Positions 33,172-42,214 of a stretch of 51,008 bases of DNA are shown piece by piece. The first letter of the stretch is position 1, and every line of letters begins with the position of its first letter. Source of the DNA: an uncultured Clostridia bacterium (GTDB lineage: Bacteria; Bacillota; Clostridia; Christensenellales; QALW01); the NCBI GenBank assembly GCA_934465535.1, contig CAKSKV010000010.1, positions 1 through 51,008 on the forward strand, given 5' to 3'. A program made the translations under genes and the position numbers. The notes under the pieces are model-generated. The model did not search any database, had not been told where the DNA came from, and saw only the letters and a list, made by a program, of their open reading frames with translations.

Positions 33172-35454
33172 ATGAAAGCAGTTATTCTCGCCGGGGGCAG
33201 AGGGGAGCGTCTGCGTCCGCTTACCTGCTCCCGCCCCAAGCCTCTTGTTGATTTTATGGATGCAGCCGTGCTTGACGCAGTGGTAAAAATGCTCAGAAAG
33301 AACGGCATCGGTGAGATTATACTCACCTGCATGCAGTGCAGCGACAGCTTCGAAAGCTTCGCTTCGCGCTGGGGTATAACCGTTGTAAAGGAACATATGC
33401 CCTTGGGAACGGCGGGCGCCGTCAAAAACTGCGCCGAAATGCTAACGGATACCTTTGCCGTGGTAAGCGGCGACTGCATATCCGATATGGATATAAAAAA
33501 AGCCGCCCAAGTGCACGAAAAGCTGGGCGCAGAGGCTACGCTTCTGCTCATAGAGCCGTCCACGCCTACGGATTTCGGGGTGGTCAGTCTGGACGAAAAC
33601 GGCTATGTCACTTCCTTTAAGGAAAAGCCGGCGTGGAGCGGGGTGGATTCCCCGTACTGCAATTCCGGAATATATATTTTGGAGCCCTCGGTGCTGGATA
33701 TTGTTAAGGAAAACACCTGCACTGATTTTTCACAGGATGTTTTCCCCGCATTGCTGGAGCAGGGACGCAGCATTGTCGGGGTTCCCGATTCCGGCTACTG
33801 GTGTGATATAGGCGACGAGCAAAAATACAGGCAGGCGCATTTCGATGCCCTTGACGGCAAATGCAGCCTTTTTCGCGCCGGAATAAGCAAAAGGGCGTAT
33901 ATAGGTCGAAATGTGGTGATAACGCCGCCCGTTTATATAGCGGACGGCGCGGAGATACGGGGTCGGAGCATTATAGACAGCTATACCGTAATAGGAAGGG
34001 ATTGCCGCATAACCGATTCCCATATCCGGGCAAGCGTGCTCTGGCAGCGTGTCAGGGCCGACAGAGCGGAAATAACCCACAGCATAATATGCAGCGATAC
34101 CGTGCTGGAGGAGGGCGCGTCCGTTTCTGCGGGCTGCGCGGTGGGCGAGCAGTGCACGGTGGGAAGATACGCGCGCCTGCTGCCGGGCTGCCGCCTTTGG
34201 CAGGGCGTAACGGTGCAGGCGGAATGCAGCGTAAGCCGGGATGTCCGTGCTCCGGCAGAGGTAAAAAAGCAAAGCGCAGAAGCTCTTGGAAATATTTTCT
34301 TAAGCGATGCCGCCTTTGCAGGGCTGTTTAACGCCGCCAGATGCTTTGCGCAAAATAAAAACACCGTTGCCGTAATTCCGCAAGCGGAGGGCAGCGCACA
34401 GGCCGCCGCGGCCGCCGCTGCCTGCGGCGCGCTGCTTGCCGGGTCGCGGGTGCTCTTTTCTTCGCCGGGCAGCATGGGTCAGGCGCGCTTTTTCGTGCGG
34501 GAATATGCCGCTCAGGGCGGAATAGCACTGTGCGTTCGGGACGGCGGCATCAGCGCCCGCTTTATGGATAAGCACGGTCTGCTGCTTTTGCCGCAGCAGC
34601 TGAAAAGCATCACTAAACAAATGAATTCCGATTGCCCGCCGCTTAGGCAGGGCGGCTCCGTTGCCTTCCGGGAGGTGAAAGGCGCATATCTCGGGCGGCT
34701 TGCCGCTCTTGTCGGCAGGGCGCGGGGAGTCGGCGTTGCCCTGTGGGGAGATGCTCAGGCGGCGCTTTTTGTGCAGCAGGCCGTAAGCAGCGCAGGAATA
34801 CGCGCGGAAATTGCATTAAACGGAAACGGGCCGGAGCAGCTTGTAAAGCAGGGCTGTATATTCGGCGTAAGCGTGGCAGGGGATTTCACGGTGCGCGCAG
34901 TAAGCGACGAAAACGGAAAAAAACTGTCCTATGAACAGCTTTTAAGCCTGCGCGCAGTGCTTTGCCGCCATTGCGGGCTTCCGGCCGTGCTTCCGGGGGA
35001 TTGCTCCCAAGCAATACGGGATGCCGTGCAAAAAGCGGGGTGCACGGTAATTTCGCAGGGCAATACTGCGGATGATGCCGCGCGGGCGCTCATCGGGCAG
35101 TGCGGACTGCGCGGCAGCGGCGAGGAAAAGGCGGCTCTGCTTTTAACGGATGCCGCAGCCTTTGTGCTGGCCCTTGCCGATTGCGTAACGGTGCTCAATA
35201 AACCGGTAAGCCGGCTTGCCGACGGAGCTCAGGGGGATTGCCGCCTGTGGGTGCGCTGCCCGGACCGTCTTAAGGGCAGAGTCATGCAGCAGGTGCGCGC
35301 CAAAAGCAATTCAACTCAGGTAAAATGCGTTCCGGACGATTCCCTTGCCGTTATCCGCGTGCATGCAAACGCACTGTCGCAGGAGTTTGCAAGGGAGCTT
35401 GCCATGGATATGCAGGCAGTCATTGACGAAACCGTGCGCCACGGTCAAAGCTGA
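33172..35454 (+). CDS. Sugar-1-phosphate nucleotidyltransferase fused to a degenerate phosphomutase domain
   Basis: This 760-residue protein has three parts. Residues 1-235 form a nucleotidyltransferase with LAGGRGERLRPLT and the RPKPLV lysine, GTAGAVKN, and the metal-binding VSGDCISDMD. Residues 250-360 are left-handed beta-helix hexapeptide repeats (YIGRNVVITPPVYIADGAEI and on). Residues 370-750 follow the phosphohexomutase fold. The closest known architecture is the mannose-1-phosphate guanylyltransferase/phosphomannomutase fusion. The mutase part lacks the usual TASHNP phosphoserine loop (the region reads CVRDGGISARFMD), so it is probably non-catalytic. GGAGATGC precedes the ATG. The gene stands alone between the hslV promoter region and sleB. 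Confidence 0.78.
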   Translation: MKAVILAGGRGERLRPLTCSRPKPLVDFMDAAVLDAVVKMLRKNGIGEIILTCMQCSDSFESFASRWGITVVKEHMPLGTAGAVKNCAEMLTDTFAVVSGDCISDMDIKKAAQVHEKLGAEATLLLIEPSTPTDFGVVSLDENGYVTSFKEKPAWSGVDSPYCNSGIYILEPSVLDIVKENTCTDFSQDVFPALLEQGRSIVGVPDSGYWCDIGDEQKYRQAHFDALDGKCSLFRAGISKRAYIGRNVVITPPVYIADGAEIRGRSIIDSYTVIGRDCRITDSHIRASVLWQRVRADRAEITHSIICSDTVLEEGASVSAGCAVGEQCTVGRYARLLPGCRLWQGVTVQAECSVSRDVRAPAEVKKQSAEALGNIFLSDAAFAGLFNAARCFAQNKNTVAVIPQAEGSAQAAAAAAACGALLAGSRVLFSSPGSMGQARFFVREYAAQGGIALCVRDGGISARFMDKHGLLLLPQQLKSITKQMNSDCPPLRQGGSVAFREVKGAYLGRLAALVGRARGVGVALWGDAQAALFVQQAVSSAGIRAEIALNGNGPEQLVKQGCIFGVSVAGDFTVRAVSDENGKKLSYEQLLSLRAVLCRHCGLPAVLPGDCSQAIRDAVQKAGCTVISQGNTADDAARALIGQCGLRGSGEEKAALLLTDAAAFVLALADCVTVLNKPVSRLADGAQGDCRLWVRCPDRLKGRVMQQVRAKSNSTQVKCVPDDSLAVIRVHANALSQEFARELAMDMQAVIDETVRHGQS

Positions 35455-35463
35455 TAAAAGCCG

Positions 35464-35483
35464 GTATACGGCAATACGGACAT
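35464..35483 (+). repeat. 20-base upstream motif, copy 2
   Basis: GTATACGGCAATACGGACAT, nearly the same as 33112-33131. It lies 55 bases before sleB. The GTATA could be read as a forespore -35, but no properly spaced -10 was found. Confidence 0.6.
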
Positions 35484-35538
35484 TATAAAAAATAATAAAA
35501 ACAATAATTATAATTCTTATAGAAACGGAGCAAAACAG

Positions 35539-36189
35539 ATGAAAAACAGGATCATCAGCGTGTTTGCCCTAACGGTGCTGGCACTTGTGATGTGCCTTTC
35601 AACGGCGCAGGCGGCATCGTTAAAACGGGGCAGCAGCGGGGACAAGGTCACACAGCTTCAGCAAAAGCTTAAAAACTGGGGCTATTACAGCGGCAGTGTG
35701 GACGGAGTATTCGGTTCCGCAACCGAAGCCGCCGTAAAAAAATTTCAAAAGAAAAACGGTCTCACCGCCGACGGCATAGTGGGCAAGGCCACTGCCGAAA
35801 AGCTGGGGCTTCAGCTTTCCGGCGGTCAAAGCGCGGCATCGGGCGATGTGGATCTTATAGCCCGCGCCGTTTACGGCGAGGCAAGGGGAGAGCCCTACGA
35901 AGGACAGGTGGCGGTCGCTGCCGTTATTCTAAACCGCGTGCGCTCAGCATCCTTTCCCAATACGGTGTCCGGAGTAATATATCAGCCCGGAGCTTTTGAC
36001 GCGGTAAGCGACGGTCAGCTTTATCTTACGCCGGATTCCACCGCCTACCGCGCCGCGCGCGATGCCATGGCGGGATGGGATCCCACCGGCGGCTGCATAT
36101 ACTATTACAATCCCAAAACCGCCACCTCAAAATGGATACGCTCCCGCCCCGTTATGCGCACCATCGGCGATCATGTGTTCTGCACATGA
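35539..36189 (+). CDS. sleB: Spore cortex-lytic enzyme SleB
   Basis: This 216-residue protein has a signal peptide (1-25, cut after AQA), a peptidoglycan-binding domain (about 28-92: LKRGSSGDKVTQLQQKL, YSGSVDGVFGSATEAAV) and a C-terminal hydrolase_2 domain (about 104-215) with ARAVYGEARGEPYEGQVAVAAVILNR and PVMRTIGDHVFCT. SleB is a lytic transglycosylase that breaks cortex peptidoglycan during germination. ypeB, its usual partner, follows after 54 bases. ACGGAGC upstream of the ATG supports the start. Length is slightly shorter than the Bacillus enzyme because of a short linker. Confidence 0.93.
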   Translation: MKNRIISVFALTVLALVMCLSTAQAASLKRGSSGDKVTQLQQKLKNWGYYSGSVDGVFGSATEAAVKKFQKKNGLTADGIVGKATAEKLGLQLSGGQSAASGDVDLIARAVYGEARGEPYEGQVAVAAVILNRVRSASFPNTVSGVIYQPGAFDAVSDGQLYLTPDSTAYRAARDAMAGWDPTGGCIYYYNPKTATSKWIRSRPVMRTIGDHVFCT

Positions 36190-36243
36190 AAAATTAAAAC
36201 ACCCCTCTAAAACAAATGTATCGATACCGAAAACGGAGGAAAT

Positions 36244-37572
36244 ATGGAGCATAACAGCAGCAATAAAAATATCAATAATGAGAGCGGCAATAAAAACAGC
36301 AAAAGAACCGTAAGCCGCTGCATAACGGCGGTGTGCGCCCTTGCGGGGCTGTGCGCCGTGCTTGCAATAGGGGCAATCGTGCAGTGCCAAAGGCTGACAC
36401 AGGCGGAGCGTACCCTGCGTGCAGGCTATGAAAACAGCCTGTACTGCGCCATGGACGGGCTTAATACCGTGTATAACGAGCTTTGCAAAGCGGAGCTTAC
36501 CGCAGACCGCGATTATAAGCGCGAGCTGTACCGCGAGATCAGCGCTCAGGCGGGCGCAGTGCTGCCCCGTATAGCCCAGCTTCCCATATCGCAAAGCTCC
36601 ATTCAGAACAGTGAGCAGCTGCTTAATCATATTTCCGATTACTGCGGCTTTCTTGCAAAAAACGAAGAAGAGCAGCAGGAGGAAAAAACAAATATAGCGG
36701 CTTTAAGGGAAAGCTGCGGGAAGCTGTATGCTGCCTTGGACGGCATAGACGGCGATCTTCGCGGCGGCTCGGATGTTTTTTCCGCAGAGGAGGCGGCAAA
36801 AACCGATACGGCATGGCAGCAGGCGGAGGCGGACGGAGTAAGCTATCCCGCGCTTATCTATGACGGCCCGTTTTCTCAGGCGGAGGATATAGGCAGGGCG
36901 CGCACCGAGCGCCCCGAAGCAACGCAGCAGGAGGCGGCGCGCACGCTTGCGGCATTTATGGACGATCCCGCAGCGCAGGGGCGATCCGAGGGCAAAATTC
37001 CCGTCTATATCTTTTCGAAAAACGAAAAAAGCGCGGCCGTAACGGTTCAGGGCGGGTTGCTGCTGTGGTATATCGATGCAGGTGAGCAGCCGGAGGGCGA
37101 GGTAAGCGTGCAGCAGGCGAGGCAAGCGGCGCAAAGCTTCCTTGAAGCAGCGGGCTATCAGGGCTTTGAGGCGGTGTTCTCCAGCAGCACATCGCAAAGC
37201 GTAATATTCAATTTCACGCCCCTTCTTGGAGAAGCAGCAGTATATTCGGATCTTGTAAAGGTGCGGGTCTCGCTTTCAAGCGGCAGAGTAATAGGCTTTG
37301 AGGGAACGGAATATGTTGTAAATAACCGTGAACGCAAGCCGGAAAATCCCGACATTACGCCCTCGCAGGCGCGGGAAAAGCTCAGCCCGGAGCTCAGCGT
37401 GGAGCGTGTCCGCCTCAGCATAGTGCCCAAGGGCAATTCCGAGGTGCTTGCGTGGGAGTTTTACTGCCTTAAGCAGGAGGATAAATATGTGGTTTATATC
37501 GATGCAAAAACCGGCAGTCAGGTGCAGATGTTCCGCATAATAAACACCGATAACGGCGAGATGGTAATATAA
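36244..37572 (+). CDS. ypeB: Germination protein YpeB
   Basis: This 442-residue protein has an Asn/Lys-rich N-terminus, one membrane helix (about 27-48), a helical region and a C-terminal pair of PepSY-like repeats (EGEVSVQQARQAAQSFLEAAGYQGF and NPDITPSQAREKLSPEL, with DAKTGSQVQMF at the end). YpeB is needed to hold and protect SleB in the spore. The position directly after sleB matches all known spore formers. GGAGG lies six bases before the ATG. Confidence 0.92.
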   Translation: MEHNSSNKNINNESGNKNSKRTVSRCITAVCALAGLCAVLAIGAIVQCQRLTQAERTLRAGYENSLYCAMDGLNTVYNELCKAELTADRDYKRELYREISAQAGAVLPRIAQLPISQSSIQNSEQLLNHISDYCGFLAKNEEEQQEEKTNIAALRESCGKLYAALDGIDGDLRGGSDVFSAEEAAKTDTAWQQAEADGVSYPALIYDGPFSQAEDIGRARTERPEATQQEAARTLAAFMDDPAAQGRSEGKIPVYIFSKNEKSAAVTVQGGLLLWYIDAGEQPEGEVSVQQARQAAQSFLEAAGYQGFEAVFSSSTSQSVIFNFTPLLGEAAVYSDLVKVRVSLSSGRVIGFEGTEYVVNNRERKPENPDITPSQAREKLSPELSVERVRLSIVPKGNSEVLAWEFYCLKQEDKYVVYIDAKTGSQVQMFRIINTDNGEMVI

Positions 37573-37639
37573 GTCTGCAAAGCGGCGCACTTGCACGGTT
37601 ATGCGTTTCAACATGCTGCATAAAAAATTGCACAGCGCT

Positions 37640-37745
37640 CAGCCACCCGTGCGGCGGGCGCTCGGCATGCGCCCTGCGCGCCCCCGTCCGGCCCGGTCGG
37701 GCCGGCCCCGGGTTCCCCGGGGGCCGCACCTGCGCCGCCCGCGGC
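37640..37745. other. Very GC-rich palindromic block in the ypeB 3' region
   Basis: About 100 bases consist almost only of G and C, unlike the flanks. It contains the perfect palindrome CCGGCCCG-GT-CGGGCCGG (37688-37705) and directly after it GGCCCCGGG-TTC-CCCGGGG-GCC. Open frames across it on both strands give only Arg/Pro/Ala-rich text and are not believed to be genes. Confidence 0.55.
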
Positions 37746-37821
37746 TTTTGCGCGCATACCGGCATATCGCGCCGCCGCTTCTTATAAATAAAACAGACAA
37801 CCGAGCTGCAAAAACAAAAGA

Positions 37822-37854
37822 AGCGGCGAAGCCTTTAAGCTCCGCCGCGTTTTG
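37822..37854. terminator. Terminator between convergent ypeB and the lipoprotein gene
   Basis: GCGGCGAAGC and GCTCCGCCGC pair over nine of ten bases around CTTTAA, with GTTTT following on the plus strand and a T run (CTTTTGTTTTT) on the minus side. Confidence 0.75.
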
Positions 37855-37885
37855 TACTCCGCAGAGTGTTTCGGCATAATGCCGC

Positions 37886-40579
37886 TTACTGTTTTTTTAT
37901 CAGACGGTATTTCTGCGGAGCCGCGGAGGAGGGTACATTGAAGGTAAACTCAAAGGTTCCGTCTGAAGCGTCATACCATGTTTGCCAGTAGTCATTTCCG
38001 TGCACGCCCTGTTCAAGCTCATGCCAGGCACCGTCCCTTTCAAATTCCAGGCGCCAGCCGGAGTATCCGTTTACGCCGCTTATCGTAACGGGCACATATC
38101 CCGTTCCGCCCGTAATCGTAAACTCGGCGGCCGTGCCGCTTTGGCGGTTTTCCGCGTTTATCAGCGGCGTGTACAGCCGTTTTACCGTGCCCACGGAGGC
38201 GGAAACGGACAGGCTGCTTTGTGTTGCATATGTATATGGCATGTGCCATGTGTTCCATTTTTCCGGGTCTATCGAAGCAAGATATTCACTTTGCGACCAG
38301 CAATCCTCACGGTGCGCCGGAAGGTTAAAATATATAAGCGTAAAGCTTACCGTGCTTCCTGCCTTTATAATTCCGCCCGCTTCCGTGGGCGGGATCAGTT
38401 CAAATCCGGCGCCCTCCCACGAAAGAGAGGGTGAAACATAAACACCCGTTGTCCGCACGCTGAAGGAGGGGGAGGTGTACTCCTTTCCGTTTATTACGGC
38501 CCGGTATTCCTTTATGCCTATGGCCTTGTTGCCCTTGCTCTGCCCCTGTGCCGCCCCTAAAAAGGCAAACCATGCGCCCTCTCCGGGCATTTGTACCGGA
38601 AGCATGGAATTCATATATCCCGGAATCCCGTCAACGGCGGGCAGCGAAAATACGCCCTCTGTTTTTATTTTTCCTGCATCAAAACTCACAAGCCCTTCAC
38701 TGTTGCCCACGGCCATCGTGTCCCAATAATCGTAATTGTATGTGTCCGCGCCGAACTGGTAAAACCACATTCTGTCATAGCTTACATCCCCGTTAAAGGT
38801 GTAGCTGAAGCTTTGATACGCCATTGATATATCGTCGGTGCGAGGCGTGCGGGCGGAGATGTCAAATGTGATTTTGTCGCCCACCTTGCCCGTATAGAAC
38901 ACCTCGGAAAGGCAGGGCCCGTGATTTTTGAAAAATGTCTTCATTCCCTTCACGCGCCCCGCACCGCCGGCAAAGGTGTAACCGAGAAAATCCGCGCCCC
39001 CTATGTTTGTTGTCCAGTTGTATTTTTTGCCGTCCACGCGGGAATACAGCCCGAAGGCGCATATGTCGCCCATGGAGCAGTGCGTGTAGGAGCGTGCGGT
39101 ATCGTAGCAAAAGCTCTCTCCGTAGGCCCCCAGCGAGCAGCTTTCCCATTGCTGCTGTCCGCCCCACCCGGCAAGGCAAAGCTGTGAGTGCGTAACACTT
39201 TCAATGCCGCCCCAGCGCGCATAGGAAACGCAGAAATCATAGCTTACGCCGGAATTCGCAGGAACCTCTATCACCGTGTAGCAGTGATACCAACGCCCCT
39301 CCCAGTAACGCCGCGGCGAGTCGGATTCTACCTGAGCATCATAGTAGTGCCAGTTTCTTGTTATCTGCACTGCATGCCCCGTAGGCTCCCCGGTAAGGGG
39401 GTCAAGCAGCATAGGGGTGGGTCCGGTAACGCTCAGCGGCTGCTCTTTAATAAACTGCACGGGTATTCTTACCGCTTGGTCTGAGTCGTTTTTAAGGGTA
39501 AAGCGCACCTTTTCGTATGTGTCAAGGTCCTTTTCGGTCAGCTCTCCTTCCACGGGCGAAAACGCATTGTTAACATCCACCGATATAAATCCGTGATTTG
39601 CATCAAAGGTCGTTTTCTGCGTTCTTTTGCGCGGAGAAAGCTGCTCCGCCTCCGCTGTCACCGCCTCCATGGCCCTGTAAAGCGGCACCGGGTCGGCCTC
39701 CGAAACCTTTGGCACAATAATAATGCCAAAACCCCCGAATTTGTTTTTTGCAATGCGCTTTATCGTGCTTTTTGCAGCTATGTATCCGTTTTCCGAAAAC
39801 AATTTTGCATCGCTTCCCGATGGCGCTATCACGGTATAGCTGCCGTATTTTCCGCAAACAAACGCGCTTGTGCCGTCCTGAGAAACAGTGCATTCATCGC
39901 CCTCCTGCAAATAAAGCTGCATTGTAAGCTCAATGTTTTCCAGCCGTTTTTCCGCAGGGGATATTTCAATGTTCATCGAAAAGAACTCCGGCGTCAGCAT
40001 CACTTCAAAGCGTCCGGTTATATCGCTGCGCTCCGAATTTTTCAGATACATCACATCGGCGCGCTGAATAAACCTCCCCGTTTCCAGAATGCGGGTGCTG
40101 TCCGTTCCGCCCTCCGAGGGCACTACCTGATTAAGAGCGTGCTCTTTGCCGTCCAGCTTAACGGAGTATTTTGTAACAGTCCGGGGCATGGCGGATATCA
40201 AAGCCTCGGCTTCTGCGGAATCCTCCTGTGCAAGCGGCGTGCCGTACGCACCCAAACGCATAAGCCCGCCGGTTACCGCGCTTATGCTCAGCCCGTAACG
40301 CCCGGTGGAGGCATAAAGCTCCTTTCTTCCCGCTGCGCCGGGCTGCCCGTTTTCTCCGTAGGAGGAATAGCCGTCCGGCCACCATATATTGGAGTAATCA
40401 TATTCATAGGCGCGCTGGGTAAAGGTATCGGTTCCGCCGTTCACATCGGGACGGCTGTCTGCAGCGGGCGCGGTTTCCGATTCCGAAGGCAATACCGCAG
40501 AGGGCAATGCACCGGGGGCGCAGCCTGCAAGCATAAGGGGTATAAGAGAAAAAACGGTCAATTTCATAAGCCTGTTCAT
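37886..40579 (-). CDS. Large surface lipoprotein, unknown function
   Basis: This 897-residue protein has a lipoprotein signal with lipobox LAGC (Cys20), then about 30 Ser/Pro/Ala-rich residues. The rest is rich in aromatic residues and beta structure (many W, Y and G; EYDYSNIWWPDGYSSYG, LCLAGWGGQQQWESCSLG, YNYDYWDTMAVGNSEG). This composition is common in large carbohydrate-active or carbohydrate-binding surface proteins, and the N-terminal half has the feel of a beta-sandwich/hexosamine-processing protein. No glycosidase motif was recognised. AGGAGAG upstream supports the start. It diverges from a phosphodiester glycosidase gene, so both may act on the same exported glycan. Confidence 0.6.
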   Translation of the reverse strand: MNRLMKLTVFSLIPLMLAGCAPGALPSAVLPSESETAPAADSRPDVNGGTDTFTQRAYEYDYSNIWWPDGYSSYGENGQPGAAGRKELYASTGRYGLSISAVTGGLMRLGAYGTPLAQEDSAEAEALISAMPRTVTKYSVKLDGKEHALNQVVPSEGGTDSTRILETGRFIQRADVMYLKNSERSDITGRFEVMLTPEFFSMNIEISPAEKRLENIELTMQLYLQEGDECTVSQDGTSAFVCGKYGSYTVIAPSGSDAKLFSENGYIAAKSTIKRIAKNKFGGFGIIIVPKVSEADPVPLYRAMEAVTAEAEQLSPRKRTQKTTFDANHGFISVDVNNAFSPVEGELTEKDLDTYEKVRFTLKNDSDQAVRIPVQFIKEQPLSVTGPTPMLLDPLTGEPTGHAVQITRNWHYYDAQVESDSPRRYWEGRWYHCYTVIEVPANSGVSYDFCVSYARWGGIESVTHSQLCLAGWGGQQQWESCSLGAYGESFCYDTARSYTHCSMGDICAFGLYSRVDGKKYNWTTNIGGADFLGYTFAGGAGRVKGMKTFFKNHGPCLSEVFYTGKVGDKITFDISARTPRTDDISMAYQSFSYTFNGDVSYDRMWFYQFGADTYNYDYWDTMAVGNSEGLVSFDAGKIKTEGVFSLPAVDGIPGYMNSMLPVQMPGEGAWFAFLGAAQGQSKGNKAIGIKEYRAVINGKEYTSPSFSVRTTGVYVSPSLSWEGAGFELIPPTEAGGIIKAGSTVSFTLIYFNLPAHREDCWSQSEYLASIDPEKWNTWHMPYTYATQSSLSVSASVGTVKRLYTPLINAENRQSGTAAEFTITGGTGYVPVTISGVNGYSGWRLEFERDGAWHELEQGVHGNDYWQTWYDASDGTFEFTFNVPSSAAPQKYRLIKKQ

Positions 40580-40659
40580 ACGGCTCTCCTGTTCCCGCTT
40601 TGCCGCCGCTTTTTATGTATGCGGCTTTATACAAAACGGTTTTTATTTTGTATGCTTAA

Positions 40660-40687
40660 ATTATATCATGCGCCCTTTTGCGTATAA
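40660..40687 (-). promoter_or_regulatory. Probable promoter of the large lipoprotein gene
   Basis: On the minus strand TTATAC, 16 bases, TATAAT, about 80 bases before the ATG. Confidence 0.5.
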
Positions 40688-40855
40688 ACTGATAATATTA
40701 ACCCCAATAAGCACTATAATAACCGAAAAGGCGGTTTTAACGGCTTTTCTTAAAAACAGTATTTTTTGTGCTGTACCGATTTATGCCCTAACGGCGTGCG
40801 GCTGCATCGGGCATTAAAGCCGCGTATAGGCCGCATCGAAATCCGTTTTTGAGAA

Positions 40856-40875
40856 TTGTAAAATAAATTTTACAA
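40856..40875. promoter_or_regulatory. Perfect 20-bp palindrome TTGTAAAAT-AA-ATTTTACAA
   Basis: Nine-base perfect arms around AA, in the divergent gap between the lipoprotein and phosphodiester glycosidase genes. The core also reads TGTAAA-N6-TTTACA. It is more likely an operator than a terminator because no T run follows and no gene ends nearby. Confidence 0.6.
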
Positions 40876-40883
40876 ATATACGG

Positions 40884-40917
40884 TTGCCTATACCGACATA
40901 ATGGTATATCATTATAC
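40884..40917 (+). promoter_or_regulatory. Candidate promoter/operator of the phosphodiester glycosidase gene
   Basis: TTGCCT, 17 bases, TATCAT (40884-40912). The -10 overlaps GTATA-TCAT-TATAC (40904-40917) and the 13-mer ATAATGGTATATC that recurs, inverted, at 45420-45432. The rest of the gap 40580-41099 showed no gene and no riboswitch I know. Confidence 0.4.
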
Positions 40918-41099
40918 ATGTTTTCCGCGCGCTGTTTTCCGGTCATGCGCGGCTTGCCGAAAAAAAGGCGTGCTTAAAAGCAGCCGGGGAATAGTCGAGG
41001 CTTCACCCAAAAGGCCGGAGCGCCGGGTTTCGTTTTTTATAAAAAGATCAAAATCAACATATAAAGCAAGCGTAATAACATAAACAGGGGAAAAAGCTT

Positions 41100-42146
41100 A
41101 TGAATAAATACGGTAAGGGTAAAAATAAAAAGGGCTGGCCGATTGTGGTCATGGATATACTGCTTATAGGTGCTGCACTGGTGGTGTTTTCGCTTTTCCA
41201 TCATGTTCTGCCAAGCGAAGCGCAGGGGCCGTCCGGAACGGTGGGAACCATTACAATTCCCACGCCCACGGCGGCAAATACGCCCGCAAATACTCCCGCT
41301 CCGGGAGAAACTCCGGGCCCCGATCAAACGCCGCAGCCGGAGAATCAGGGGCAGTTCGGCGCAAAATTTGCCGATAAATTCAGTCAGGACGGCACCGTTA
41401 CCCATACGGAAAATCTGTACAGGAGCCGTGATATCAGCATTGAAATCAGCACCCGCACCACCAAGGTCGATAAGGGCAATGTGGTGTATCATGTTGCGGA
41501 TATCTACATCCGAAACATAGAAAATTTCAAAACCCGGCTTGCAAACGATAAATTCGGTCAGGGCTTTACGGAGGATGTGCGCAAGCTCACCTATGAATCG
41601 GGCGGCATAATCGGCTTAAGCGGCGATATGTCCTCAAAAACGCGGGGCGGTATAGTAATAAGAAACGGCGTTATCTATCAGGAAAAGCCCTACCGCGATG
41701 TCTGTGTGCTTTATTACGACGGCACAATGGCCACTTATTATGAAAAGGATTTCAGCATGGACTACGCCAAAAGCCACGGCGCCTATCAGGCGTGGGATTT
41801 CGGACCCCGTCTGCTTGGCGACAACGGCGAGGTGCTTACCGAGTTCAACAGTAAGGTCAATACCTATAATCCGCGCTCCGTAATCGGTTATTTCGAGCCG
41901 GGACACTACTGCTTTGTGGCAATAGACGGCAGACAAAGCGCCTCCGTGGGCACGACAATGCAGCAGACCGCGCAGCTTATGCACGATCTGGGGTGCAAGG
42001 TGGCCTTCAATCTGGACGGCGGACAAAGCGCCGTCATGTCGCATAATAACGGCGACGGTAACTGGGAAAACGACTTGGTCAATTCCCCCTCGGGCGGCGG
42101 AAGAAAGCTCAGCGATATCCTTTATATCGCGGAAGCCGGCGCTTAA
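41100..42146 (+). CDS. Phosphodiester glycosidase family protein (NAGPA-like)
   Basis: This 348-residue protein has an N-terminal membrane anchor (about 13-33), a Thr/Pro-rich linker (about 50-85) and a phosphodiester glycosidase domain (about 110-345). The family marks are seen: the GLSGDMSSKTRGGIVIRNGVIY segment, FVAIDGRQ and the near-invariant NLDGGQSAVM. Members include the uncovering enzyme NAGPA, which removes GlcNAc from a phosphodiester, and bacterial proteins active on teichoic-acid-like sugar phosphates. As an anchored extracytoplasmic enzyme it probably trims wall glycopolymers. AGGGGAAAA lies before the ATG. A bidirectional terminator follows. Confidence 0.85.
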   Translation: MNKYGKGKNKKGWPIVVMDILLIGAALVVFSLFHHVLPSEAQGPSGTVGTITIPTPTAANTPANTPAPGETPGPDQTPQPENQGQFGAKFADKFSQDGTVTHTENLYRSRDISIEISTRTTKVDKGNVVYHVADIYIRNIENFKTRLANDKFGQGFTEDVRKLTYESGGIIGLSGDMSSKTRGGIVIRNGVIYQEKPYRDVCVLYYDGTMATYYEKDFSMDYAKSHGAYQAWDFGPRLLGDNGEVLTEFNSKVNTYNPRSVIGYFEPGHYCFVAIDGRQSASVGTTMQQTAQLMHDLGCKVAFNLDGGQSAVMSHNNGDGNWENDLVNSPSGGGRKLSDILYIAEAGA

Positions 42147-42214
42147 AACGCAAAAACGGCATTATAAAGCGGCAAATATAAATATCGTAAACTATACAAG
42201 AAAGCATCAGCATA

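Noticed and set aside
35464..35490. Sigma-G promoter GTATA...CATTATA before sleB
   Set aside because: Spacing between the two elements is only 12 bases, too short for sigma-G, although sleB would be a natural target.
37469..37879. Overlapping ORFs of Arg/Pro/Ala-rich text on both strands
   Set aside because: They arise from the GC-rich block, lack ribosome sites and have no protein-like composition.
40580..41099. Riboswitch (for example c-di-AMP type) in the divergent gap
   Set aside because: No conserved riboswitch core could be found; palindromes and promoters explain the visible structure.
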